64,000 nt of DNA. Source: Paraburkholderia panacisoli. GTDB lineage: Bacteria; Pseudomonadota; Gammaproteobacteria; Burkholderiales; Burkholderiaceae. This document shows, piece by piece, positions 54,909 through 64,000 of the stretch; the stretch's first letter is position 1, and each line of letters starts with the position of its first letter. The notes beneath the pieces are model-generated. The model was given only the letters and a program-made list of their open reading frames with translations. It had not been told where the DNA came from and made no database searches. The stretch is taken from positions 1 to 64,000 of the forward strand of contig NZ_VTUZ01000016.1 in the NCBI RefSeq assembly GCF_008369935.1, given 5' to 3'. Position numbers and translations under genes: made by a program.

Positions 54909-55292
54909 ATGCCATCTACCATCCGCAACTCGCTCGTCTGGATATTCGACGCCTTCGAGCGAGATGCGACCTACGTTCGCAAGCGAATGTTCGGCTGCGA
55001 TGCCGCTTATGTCGAAGGCTTGTTGTGGCTGGTCGCCGCCGATCGCGAAGCGCCGTGGAACGGCTTGCTGGTCTGCACGTCACAGGAGCGGCATGCCGCG
55101 CTGATCGACGATATGCCTGCGTTGCGGCCGCATCCGGTGCTCGGAAAATGGCTCTACGTCCCACAGGACGATCCGGCCTTCGAAACCGTCGCGGAAAGAC
55201 TGACGGCACTCGTGCTCGCGCGAGACTCTCGCGTCGGTGTCGAGCCTAAGCCGCGCCGACGCGGCAGGAAGCCCTTGTTGCCCAGGACATGA
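54909..55292 (+). CDS. Hypothetical protein, TfoX N-terminal-like
   Basis: This 127-residue protein has VRKRMFGCDAAYVEGLLWLV in the middle, resembling the TfoX/Sxy N-terminal domain (MFGGxxxYxDG), and a basic tail KPRRRGRKP. The start at 54909 (MPSTIRNSLVW) is chosen over 54855 because the upstream part is unlike any family. It has no helix-hairpin C-terminal domain, so it is not a full TfoX. The role is unknown. Confidence 0.65.
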   Translation: MPSTIRNSLVWIFDAFERDATYVRKRMFGCDAAYVEGLLWLVAADREAPWNGLLVCTSQERHAALIDDMPALRPHPVLGKWLYVPQDDPAFETVAERLTALVLARDSRVGVEPKPRRRGRKPLLPRT

Positions 55293-55494
55293 CGCGCCGC
55301 GATCAGCGAGCGGTCTAGCCGTGACCGCTTGGGCCTGATGCGTTGCCGTCGCACCGTTGCAGCTTCCGGGCCACCCCATGAGCGCCAGTGCGGCCACCGC
55401 ACCGGTCATAGCAGCGGGCAGCGGGTTCAATGAACGGGAGCAGTCCGCGCCGCCTCGACAACCCTGGCGCACGGGTCGCACGCCACCGGCACGC

Positions 55495-55683
55495 TCACCG
55501 GCACCCGATCGCGCAACCAATCAACCCGAACGCGCCGACGAGCCCGACGCCCGCCCCAAGCCCGAAGGTTTCGAGCGAGGTTGCACAGCCTTGCAACCCG
55601 CAAGCGCACGCCAGCGTGGCGGCCAGTAACAGGCGCCGGGCCTGGTTGCGCACCACCGTGCAATGTCGACTGCCGTGGATCAT
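55495..55683 (-). CDS. Small lipoprotein
   Basis: This 62-residue frame begins MIHGSRH at 55683 after GGAGGAGAGG, a strong ribosome site. It has a basic N-region (RRLLLAATLACACG) and lipobox LQGC (Cys near residue 33), followed by a short glycine-rich hydrophobic tail. It is probably lipid-anchored. No family was recognised. Confidence 0.65.
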   Translation of the reverse strand: MIHGSRHCTVVRNQARRLLLAATLACACGLQGCATSLETFGLGAGVGLVGAFGLIGCAIGCR

Positions 55684-55958
55684 CCTCTCCTCCGTCCGTT
55701 CCGCTTGACCGCATCCTGTGCAAAGACGCAATCGCCGCAGCGAGTGTAGCCAGCGCGAGCGGGCGGAGAATGGACGAATAGCGGGCGGAAAGACGGGCCT
55801 GCTTACCAAAGCTTGCGCGGTTGTATCCGCTCGCCGCGGTTGCCGTCCGCTACGCGCGCCCGGCGAGCCGGCTTTTGATCGCAAATGCCGGTTCTCCCAC
55901 ATACCTCAATGGCGCGCTTTGTCATGCTCATGATTCGGGCGTTGTAGGGGAGTTCGCC

Positions 55959-56237
55959 ATGTCAGTCTATGTCGATGAAGGGTTCCGGCCCTGTGTGACG
56001 GAGTGCGCAACGGTCGCGTTCCGCGTGTGCTGCGACGACCGTGCGCAGATTTTCGAGGTCAGCGCCGAGGCGCTGGTCGCGTTTTGCGGCGCAGCGAGCA
56101 AGCGCAAGCGCGACCTGCTGGTCGCCTTCGAGGACGCGCAGCAGGAGATTCTGTCAGTTGCCGCGCAAAAGTGGACGTTCAGGCCGACCGAGCCGGTGCG
56201 GCTCGGGCTCGACGAGTTCCGTATGGTCAGACATTAG
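55959..56237 (+). CDS. DUF1488 family protein
   Basis: This 92-residue protein has FRVCCDDRAQIFEVSAEALVAF and, near the C-terminus, FRPTEPVRLGLDEF, which fit the DUF1488 pattern as recalled. The ATG at 55959 follows AGGGGAGTTCGCC. The frame open from 55821 is not supported. The function is unknown. Confidence 0.75.
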   Translation: MSVYVDEGFRPCVTECATVAFRVCCDDRAQIFEVSAEALVAFCGAASKRKRDLLVAFEDAQQEILSVAAQKWTFRPTEPVRLGLDEFRMVRH

Positions 56238-56255
56238 CTGTGCGAGAATCGGGTC

Positions 56256-57047
56256 ATGACCTGGATCGCCGCCCTGCCGATGTACAACGTCACGCCCGCG
56301 CTCGACCTCGAGTGGCGCGAATGGCTTGACGACGTGCTGCGCAGAGTCAAGCCGGCGTGCCGCATCGTCGAGCCGGACGAGGAGTTGCACGGCTTCTGGC
56401 GGCGCCCCAACCTGCTGCTCTCGCAAACCTGCGGCTACCCGCTGATGCGTGGCCTGCACGAGCAGGTCCAGCTGATCGCGACGCCGCGCTTCGACGCGCC
56501 GGGCTGCGAAGGCGCGCACTATGCGAGCGTGCTGGTGACGCGCGCGGACGCCCAGTTCGATACGCTGGCGGCCTGCCGTGGCGCGCGCGCTGCCTACAAT
56601 CAGGAAGACTCGAATAGCGGCATGAACGTGTTCCGTCACGCGGTCGCGCCTCACGCGCGCGCCGGCATGTTCTTCAGCAAGGTGTTGCGCACCGGCTCGC
56701 ACCTCGGCTCGTTGCGAGCGGTGGCGGACAATCGCGCGGATGTCGCCGCGGTCGATTGCGTGACCTTCGCTTTCATCGGCGATGTGATGCCGGAGCTGGC
56801 CCGCCGGGTTCGCGCGATCGGCGTGACGGCGGCCTCGCCGGGCCTGCCGCTGATCGCCTCCAGCACGGTGCCGCCGGCCACCATCCGCGCGCTGCGCGAG
56901 GCGCTGAACGAAACGCTCGAAATCCGCCCCGAGCGCGCAAAACGCCTGCGTTTGCAGGGCTTTTCCGTGCTGCCTCTCGCGGACTACGCACGCATCGAAC
57001 AGCTCGAAAACGAAGCGCGCGCCGCCGGCTACGCGCGCCTCGGCTGA
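56256..57047 (+). CDS. PhnD-like (phosphonate-binding-protein fold) protein without signal peptide
   Basis: This 263-residue protein starts MTWIAALPMYNVTPAL. It has the solute-binding PhnD/SsuA2-like pattern with LSQTCGYPLM, GARAAYNQEDSNSGMNVFRH and AVDCVTFAFIG. Its N-terminus has no signal peptide, so it may be cytoplasmic or a sensor rather than a transporter part. It lies 18 bp after the DUF1488 gene and is convergent with liuD 9 bp away. The ligand is unknown. Confidence 0.83.
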   Translation: MTWIAALPMYNVTPALDLEWREWLDDVLRRVKPACRIVEPDEELHGFWRRPNLLLSQTCGYPLMRGLHEQVQLIATPRFDAPGCEGAHYASVLVTRADAQFDTLAACRGARAAYNQEDSNSGMNVFRHAVAPHARAGMFFSKVLRTGSHLGSLRAVADNRADVAAVDCVTFAFIGDVMPELARRVRAIGVTAASPGLPLIASSTVPPATIRALREALNETLEIRPERAKRLRLQGFSVLPLADYARIEQLENEARAAGYARLG

Positions 57048-57056
57048 ACCGCCAAG

Positions 57057-59135
<2,079 letters not shown>

Positions 59136-59221
59136 GAGTGTCTCGATGAAGTGTGCCGTTCGGGCCGGTTGTTCTGGTCAAGGCGCTGCCCGCGCCCCGC
59201 AAATTGGACGTGGCCCGCGCG

Positions 59222-60007
59222 TCAGTTGCGCCAGGCCGGCGTGCGTTTTTCGAGGAACGACGCGACGCCTTCGCGCCCTTCCGCGCCGGCGCGCGTGCGC
59301 GCGATGCGCGCCGCCGTGTCTTCGATCAGCGCGTCGGTCAGCTCGCGGCCCGCGATGTCCTGCACGAGCTGCTTGCACGCGCGCACCGCTTGCGGTCCGT
59401 TCGCGCAGAGCGTTTGCGCAAGCTGTTCGACCGTGGCGTCCAGCTGCTGCGCATCGACCGCTTCGCTGACGAAGCCGAGGCGCAATGCCGTCGCGCAATC
59501 GAACGCCTCGGCGGTGGCGAAATAGCGGCGCGACGCCTGCTCGCCCAACGCGCGGATCACGTACGGCGCGATGGTCGCCGGAATCAGACCGAGCCGCGCC
59601 TCGGACAGGCAGAAGCGCGCGCTCTGCACGGCCACCACGATGTCGCACGCCGCGATCAGGCCCATGCCGCCCGCGTACGCGTCACCGTTCACGCGCGCGA
59701 TCACCGGCTTGTTGCAGCGATACACCGAGGCCAGCATGTTCGCCAGCAACATCGCGTCGGCGCGGTTCTCGTCGTCCGAGTAACCCGCCATTTTCTTCAT
59801 CCAGTTCAGATCGGCACCCGCGCAGAACGCCTTGCCGTTCGCGGCGAGCACCACCGCGCGCACGTCGTCGCGCGCATTCAGCGCCGTGAACGCCGAGGTC
59901 ACTTCGGCGATCATGGTTTCGTTGAACGCATTGCGCACGTCCGGCCGATTCAGCGTGACCGTGGCGACCGGTCCGGCGATTTCCAGATTCAGTGTTTCGT
60001 ATTGCAT
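59222..60007 (-). CDS. liuC: Methylglutaconyl-CoA hydratase
   Basis: This 261-residue crotonase begins MQYETLNLEIAGPVATV. FCAGADLNWMKKMA is the oxyanion/ligand segment characteristic of methylglutaconyl-CoA hydratases, followed by VNGDAYAGGMGLIAACD and LSEARLGLIPATIAPY. It converts 3-methylglutaconyl-CoA to 3-hydroxy-3-methylglutaryl-CoA. It lies 31 bp after liuB and upstream of liuD. Confidence 0.94.
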   Translation of the reverse strand: MQYETLNLEIAGPVATVTLNRPDVRNAFNETMIAEVTSAFTALNARDDVRAVVLAANGKAFCAGADLNWMKKMAGYSDDENRADAMLLANMLASVYRCNKPVIARVNGDAYAGGMGLIAACDIVVAVQSARFCLSEARLGLIPATIAPYVIRALGEQASRRYFATAEAFDCATALRLGFVSEAVDAQQLDATVEQLAQTLCANGPQAVRACKQLVQDIAGRELTDALIEDTAARIARTRAGAEGREGVASFLEKRTPAWRN

Positions 60008-60038
60008 CGTCGCAGCTCCCGCGCTTCGTCGCGCATCG

Positions 60039-61646
60039 TCACATTCTGAACACGCCGAAACGTGTGTCTTCGATCGGCGCGTTCATGCTCGCCGAGAGGC
60101 CGAGGCCGAGCACGTCGCGCGTTTGCGCCGGGTCGATCACGCCGTCGTCCCACAAACGCGCGCTCGCATAGTACGGGTGGCCCTGATGTTCGTACTGGTC
60201 GCGGATCGGCTGCTTGAACGCCTCTTCTTCTTCGGCGCTCCACGAGCCGCCCTTGCCTTCGATGCCGTCGCGCTTGACCGTGGCCAGCACCGACGCCGCC
60301 TGCTCGCCGCCCATCACCGAGATGCGCGCGTTCGGCCACATCCACAGGAAGCGCGGCGAATACGCGCGGCCGCACATGCCATAGTTGCCCGCGCCGAACG
60401 AGCCGCCGATGATCACCGTGAACTTGGGCACCTTCGCGGTCGCCACCGCCGTCACCATCTTGGCGCCGTTGCGCGCGATGCCTTCGTTTTCGTATTTGCG
60501 ACCCACCATGAAGCCCGTGATGTTCTGCAGGAACACGAGCGGAATCTTGCGCTGGCAGCATAGTTCGATGAAGTGCGCGCCCTTGAGCGCCGACTCCGAA
60601 AACAGAATGCCGTTGTTCGCGACGATGCCGACCGGATGCCCCCAGATATGCGCGAAGCCGGTGACGAGCGTGGTGCCGTAACGCGCCTTGAACTCGTCGA
60701 AAGCGGAATCGTCGACAATGCGTGCGATCACCTCGCGGATATCGAACGGCTTGCGCGTGTCGACGGGAATCACGCCATACATGCTCTTCACGTCGTAGCG
60801 CGGCGGCTTCGGTTCCTGCAAGACGAGCGGCGTCTGCTTCGCGCGATTCAGATTGCCGACGATGCTGCGCGCGATCGCCAGCGCGTGCGCATCGTTCTGC
60901 GCGAGATGATCGACCACGCCCGACAGGCGCGTATGCACGTCGCCGCCGCCGAGGTCTTCCGCGCTCACCACTTCGCCGGTCGCAGCTTTCACGAGCGGCG
61001 GACCGCCGAGAAAAATGGTCCCCTGATTCTTCACGATGATCGACTCGTCGCTCATCGCCGGCACATACGCACCGCCCGCCGTGCACGAGCCCATCACGAC
61101 GGCGATCTGCGGAATGCCCGCCGCCGACAGATTCGCCTGGTTGTAGAAGATGCGGCCGAAGTGATCGCGGTCGGGGAACACGTCGTCCTGATTCGGCAGA
61201 TTCGCGCCGCCCGAGTCGACCAGATACACGCAGGGCAAATGATTCTCCGCGGCGATCTCCTGGGCCCGCACGTGCTTTTTCACGGTGACCGGATAGTACG
61301 TGCCGCCCTTGACCGTCGCGTCGTTGCACACGATCACGCACTCCTGCCCCGCGATCCGGCCGATGCCCGTGATCACGCCCGCGCCCGGCGCGTCGTTGTG
61401 ATACATGTTGTACGCGGCGAGTTGCGAGAACTCGAGAAACGGCGTGCCCGGATCGAGCAGTTTCTCGATGCGATCGCGCGGCAGCAGTTTGCCGCGCCCG
61501 GTGTGTTTGTCACGCGCCGCGGGGCCGCCGCCCAGCGCGAGCTTCTCGATCTTCGCGCGCAGATCGGCGACCAGCGCTTCGAGCGCTGCCGCGTTGGTGC
61601 GAAAGTCGTCCGAGCGTGGATTGAGCTTTGATTCGATGATCGGCAT
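60039..61646 (-). CDS. liuB: 3-methylcrotonyl-CoA carboxylase, beta (carboxyltransferase) subunit
   Basis: This 535-residue carboxyltransferase begins MPIIESKLNPRSDDF. It has GGGPAARDKHTGRGKLLPRD, CVIVCNDATVKGGTYYPV and the glycine-rich GGSFGAGNYGMCGRAYSPRF acyl-CoA pocket. It works with the biotin subunit encoded by liuD. The start at 61646 follows GGAGAAGC. A REP-like repeat pair (61663-61765) lies between this gene and liuA, so liuA and liuB may be partly separate transcripts or have an attenuating hairpin between them. Confidence 0.95.
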   Translation of the reverse strand: MPIIESKLNPRSDDFRTNAAALEALVADLRAKIEKLALGGGPAARDKHTGRGKLLPRDRIEKLLDPGTPFLEFSQLAAYNMYHNDAPGAGVITGIGRIAGQECVIVCNDATVKGGTYYPVTVKKHVRAQEIAAENHLPCVYLVDSGGANLPNQDDVFPDRDHFGRIFYNQANLSAAGIPQIAVVMGSCTAGGAYVPAMSDESIIVKNQGTIFLGGPPLVKAATGEVVSAEDLGGGDVHTRLSGVVDHLAQNDAHALAIARSIVGNLNRAKQTPLVLQEPKPPRYDVKSMYGVIPVDTRKPFDIREVIARIVDDSAFDEFKARYGTTLVTGFAHIWGHPVGIVANNGILFSESALKGAHFIELCCQRKIPLVFLQNITGFMVGRKYENEGIARNGAKMVTAVATAKVPKFTVIIGGSFGAGNYGMCGRAYSPRFLWMWPNARISVMGGEQAASVLATVKRDGIEGKGGSWSAEEEEAFKQPIRDQYEHQGHPYYASARLWDDGVIDPAQTRDVLGLGLSASMNAPIEDTRFGVFRM

Positions 61647-61662
61647 GGGGTAGCTTCTCCGG

Positions 61663-61765
61663 TGTCGATCGGAGTTAGCGCTTTAGCGCTTACTCCGATC
61701 CCATGCAAAGTGTATGTCGATCGAAGCTAGCGCTTCAGCGCTTGCTCCGATCCCATGCAAGGCAA
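61663..61765. repeat. Two REP-like palindromic repeats
   Basis: Unit 1 (61663-61714) and unit 2 (61715-61765) match the repeat family at 36764. The core is GATCGGAGT-TAGCGC facing GCGCT-TACTCCGATC. They lie between liuB and liuA. In mRNA they would fold into strong hairpins. Confidence 0.8.
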
Positions 61766-61869
61766 TTGCTGTTCGCCGCTATTTATAGAGGCTGGTGCCC
61801 GGCGCGCCGCGCCGCGCGCAACGCACGTGTGTTGCACATGTCATGCTCGCGCGACGCGCTCACGACATA

Positions 61870-63051
61870 TCAGAGCGTTTCGGCAAACAGTTCGCGGCCG
61901 ATCAGCATGCGGCGGATTTCGCTCGTGCCTGCGCCGATTTCGTAGAGCTTCGCATCACGCCACAGCCGCCCAACCGGATAGTCGTTGATATAGCCGTTGC
62001 CGCCGAGAATCTGGATCGCTTCGCCGGCCATCCATGTGGCTTTTTCCGCGGTGTACAGAATCACGCCCGCGCAGTCCTTGCGCACCTGGCGCACGTGTTC
62101 GTTGCCGAGCGTATCGAGTTGACGGCCCACCGCGTACAGATACGCGCGGCACGCCTGCAGCGTGGTGTAGAGATCGGCCACCTTGCCCTGAATCAGCTGG
62201 AACTCGCCGATCGACTGGCCGAACTGCTTGCGGTCGTGGATATACGGCACGACCGCGTCCATCACCGCGACCATGATGCCGGTCGGGCCGCCCGCGAGTA
62301 CCGCGCGTTCATAGTCGAGCCCGCTCATCAGCACCTTCACACCGCCGTTCAACTGGCCGAGAATATTCTCTTCCGGCACTTCGACGTTCTCGAACACCAG
62401 TTCGCCGGTATGCGAGCCGCGCATCCCAAGCTTGTCGAGCTTCTGCGCAACCGAAAAGCCCTTCATGCCCTTCTCGACGATAAACGCGGTAATGCCGCGC
62501 GAATTCGCTTCGGGATCGGTCTTCGCATAAACCACCAGCGTGTCGCAATCCGGGCCATTGGTGATCCACATCTTGGTGCCGTTGAGCACGTAGCGGTCGC
62601 CCTTCTTCTCCGCGCGCAGCTTCATGCTGACGACGTCCGAGCCCGCGTTCGGCTCGCTCATCGCGAGTGCGCCGACATGTTCGCCGGACACGAGCTTGGG
62701 CAGGTATTGGCGCTTTTGCGCGTCGGTGCCGTTGCGATGAATCTGGTTCACGCACAGGTTCGAATGCGCGCCGTAAGACAGGCCGACCGACGCAGACGCG
62801 CGCGAGATCTCTTCCATCGCGATCATATGCGCGGTGTAGCCCATATTCGCGCCGCCGTACTCCTCCGAGACCGTCATGCCGAGCACGCCGAGATCACCGA
62901 ACTTGCGCCACAGGTCCATGGGGAATTGATCCGTGCGGTCGATTTCCGCGGCACGCGGGGCGATTTCCTTGGCGGCGAATCCCGCGATGCTGTCACGCAG
63001 CATTTCGATTTCTTCGCCGAGCGGGAACTGCAAACCGGGCAGGTTGCGCAT
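61870..63051 (-). CDS. liuA: Isovaleryl-CoA dehydrogenase
   Basis: This 393-residue acyl-CoA dehydrogenase begins MRNLPGLQFPLGEEIEMLRD. It has YGGANMGYTAHMIAMEE, LAMSEPNAGSDVVSMK and KMWITNGPDCD. The catalytic Glu is in GLDYERAVLAGGP, the position characteristic of isovaleryl-CoA dehydrogenase, and the C-terminal GGNGYINDYPVGRLWRDAK is present. The start at 63051 follows GGAGACACAGCA; the frame extends to 63213 without homology. It oxidises isovaleryl-CoA to 3-methylcrotonyl-CoA using FAD and ETF. It is the first gene of the operon. Confidence 0.96.
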   Translation of the reverse strand: MRNLPGLQFPLGEEIEMLRDSIAGFAAKEIAPRAAEIDRTDQFPMDLWRKFGDLGVLGMTVSEEYGGANMGYTAHMIAMEEISRASASVGLSYGAHSNLCVNQIHRNGTDAQKRQYLPKLVSGEHVGALAMSEPNAGSDVVSMKLRAEKKGDRYVLNGTKMWITNGPDCDTLVVYAKTDPEANSRGITAFIVEKGMKGFSVAQKLDKLGMRGSHTGELVFENVEVPEENILGQLNGGVKVLMSGLDYERAVLAGGPTGIMVAVMDAVVPYIHDRKQFGQSIGEFQLIQGKVADLYTTLQACRAYLYAVGRQLDTLGNEHVRQVRKDCAGVILYTAEKATWMAGEAIQILGGNGYINDYPVGRLWRDAKLYEIGAGTSEIRRMLIGRELFAETL

Positions 63052-63197
63052 TGCTGTGTCTCCAGAGTTCGTTGGCGGCCGGTCGGCCTCGTGGGCGCCG
63101 GCGGTTCCGCGCGCGGACTGGTGGGCAGCGGCGGATTGCACCGCCGCTGCCGTCCCGCACGACGCGCGACAAGTTTCAGTGCGCATTTCACGCCAGA

Positions 63198-63213
63198 TTG
63201 ACGTAAGCGTCAA
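63198..63213. promoter_or_regulatory. Palindrome of LiuR-like form upstream of liuA
   Basis: TTGACG-TAAG-CGTCAA is a perfect inverted repeat with 6-bp arms, upstream of liuA. From memory it resembles the reported LiuR operator pattern with ACGT cores; this was not checked. The adjacent regulator gene is TetR-type, so the binder is unclear. Confidence 0.55.
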
Positions 63214-63223
63214 GTGGTATTTT

Positions 63224-63236
63224 TGAGTATTACTCA
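63224..63236. promoter_or_regulatory. Short palindrome upstream of the TetR gene
   Basis: TGAGTA-T-TACTCA is a 13-bp perfect palindrome, 11 bp to the right of the TTGACG palindrome. It is a candidate operator for the TetR regulator starting at 63359. Confidence 0.5.
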
Positions 63237-63358
63237 GAAAATGTCCGGACGTGCTTCCGACACCGCTTTACGGTTAAAATCTCGCTCATCAGCCTCATTT
63301 GGCTCATTTGGCGCGCTCGCTGGGCTCCGGCCGCGCCTCAAATCTGAACTCCACTCAT

Positions 63359-64000
63359 ATGACGGTTGCCGTGAAGGCCGAGTTACCCGTGTCGCGCCGC
63401 CAGCCGGCGGGGCGCAAATCGCAGCAACGCGTGAAAGAAATTCTTCAGGCGGGGCGCGACGTTTTCTCCGAGAAAGGCTACGAGCGCGCGACGACCGCCG
63501 AGATCGCGCAGCGCCTGGGCATTTCCGAGGCGACCGTGTTCAGCTATTTCCGCGGCAAGCGCGAGCTATGCGCGCGCGTGATCGGCGACTGGTACGACGA
63601 GATCATCGGCGCGATCGAGGCGGGCTTGCCGCGCGACGGCAGCGTGCGTCAACAGTTCGCCTTCATTGTGCGCACGCACTTGCGGCTGATGCTGGTGAAC
63701 GGCACCGATCTCTGCGCGCTGGTGCTGTCCGAGGGACGCGCGCGTCATCACGAACTGAGCGAAGCGTTGACCGAACTGCAGCGCAGCTATACCGCACCGT
63801 TGATGCGCGTATTGGCGCAAGGCCAGCAGAGCGGACAGATTCGCACCGACATGCCGCTGCGTTTGTTGCGCTCGATGGTGTTCGGGCCAATGGAGCATGT
63901 GCTGTGGGACGCCACGCTGACCAGGCGGCGTATCGACATCGACGCGACCGCGGACCAGTTGATCGACGTGCTGTGGGCCGCGCTCACGCCGCCGGACCTG
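63359..64000 (+). CDS. TetR family transcriptional regulator, cut by window edge
   Basis: 214 residues are visible, with no stop before position 64000. After a short basic N-terminus (MTVAVKAELPVSRRQPAGR) comes the TetR helix-turn-helix (GYERATTAEIAQRLGISEAT...VFSYF). The effector domain follows to WAALTPPDL at the edge. It is divergent from liuA, with two palindromes between, and is therefore the likely repressor of the leucine/isovalerate operon. TetR-type regulators of liu genes (sometimes called LiuQ) have been described in betaproteobacteria, as I recall. Confidence 0.9.
   Translation, partial: MTVAVKAELPVSRRQPAGRKSQQRVKEILQAGRDVFSEKGYERATTAEIAQRLGISEATVFSYFRGKRELCARVIGDWYDEIIGAIEAGLPRDGSVRQQFAFIVRTHLRLMLVNGTDLCALVLSEGRARHHELSEALTELQRSYTAPLMRVLAQGQQSGQIRTDMPLRLLRSMVFGPMEHVLWDATLTRRRIDIDATADQLIDVLWAALTPPDL

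Larger units (their letters stand above)
63052..63358. other. Divergent promoter region of liuA and the TetR gene
   Basis: This 307-bp region holds a 16-bp palindrome at 63198-63213 and a 13-bp palindrome at 63224-63236, close together between the two divergent start codons. It is the natural control region of both genes. Confidence 0.6.

Overview
The window looks like chromosomal DNA of a Burkholderiales bacterium, most likely Paraburkholderia, Caballeronia or Burkholderia. This rests on the GC-rich coding style, the dense set of LysR, TetR and AraC regulators, a DUF4148 small exported protein, the DUF883/YqjE-type trio, a leucine/isovalerate (liu) operon, and intergenic palindromic repeats with the core GACCGGAGT...ACTCCGGTC. 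The genus is inferred from gene content and was not tested by any search. No rRNA, tRNA, CRISPR array, insertion sequence or prophage was recognised.

Positions 1-26 kb hold an accessory catabolic region that appears less GC-rich than the right-hand part. It contains a truncated acyl-CoA ligase, a Crp/Fnr regulator, a LysR beside a VOC protein, two Old Yellow Enzyme family reductases, four SDRs plus an epimerase-like protein, an aldehyde dehydrogenase, two paralogous TetR regulators, a NudC-type Nudix hydrolase, and a four-gene envelope set (DUF1302 outer-membrane protein, DUF1329 protein, BNR/YCF48-like protein, RND/MMPL transporter). The main finding is that five intergenic sites here (6123, 17108, 19547, 23702, 25647) share one 32-bp design: two 14-bp elements of the type ATAyC-N4-GGTAT spaced 18 bp apart. 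This suggests one regulator, probably TetR-type, controls the dispersed reductase, dehydrogenase and transport genes. The substrate is not identifiable. A hydrophobic cyclic compound such as a steroid or terpenoid is only a guess from the enzyme types.

Positions 26-32 kb hold a VOC-TetR pair with its own duplicated operator-like palindrome and a truncated SDR. Next comes a histidine/phenylalanine ammonia-lyase family gene in which the MIO-forming Ala-Ser-Gly triad is deleted while the other recognisable active-site residues remain. It is followed by an orphan amino-acid binding protein and a LysR regulator.

Positions 32-38.5 kb hold a GC-rich compact cluster on the minus strand: LysR, crotonase, two alpha/beta hydrolases (one fused to an NTF2-like domain), flavin reductase, MaoC hydratase and tautomerase, with a tandem array of palindromic repeats. 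Positions 39-46 kb hold an AraC regulator starting at TTG, glyoxalase I (also TTG), an NTF2-like protein, a cupin, an MHS-type MFS transporter, a CadC-like winged-helix/TPR regulator and a DUF4148 protein.

Positions 46-56 kb hold envelope and stress-type genes (DUF883, YqjE-like, PRC-barrel, orphan receiver, DUF1810), a carboxymuconolactone decarboxylase-like lipoprotein divergent from a LysR/aldo-keto reductase/SDR group, and several small proteins. Positions 56-64 kb hold a PhnD-like protein convergent with the leucine-degradation operon liuA-liuB-liuC-liuD (minus strand). The operon is divergent from a TetR regulator cut by the window edge, with two palindromes between them.
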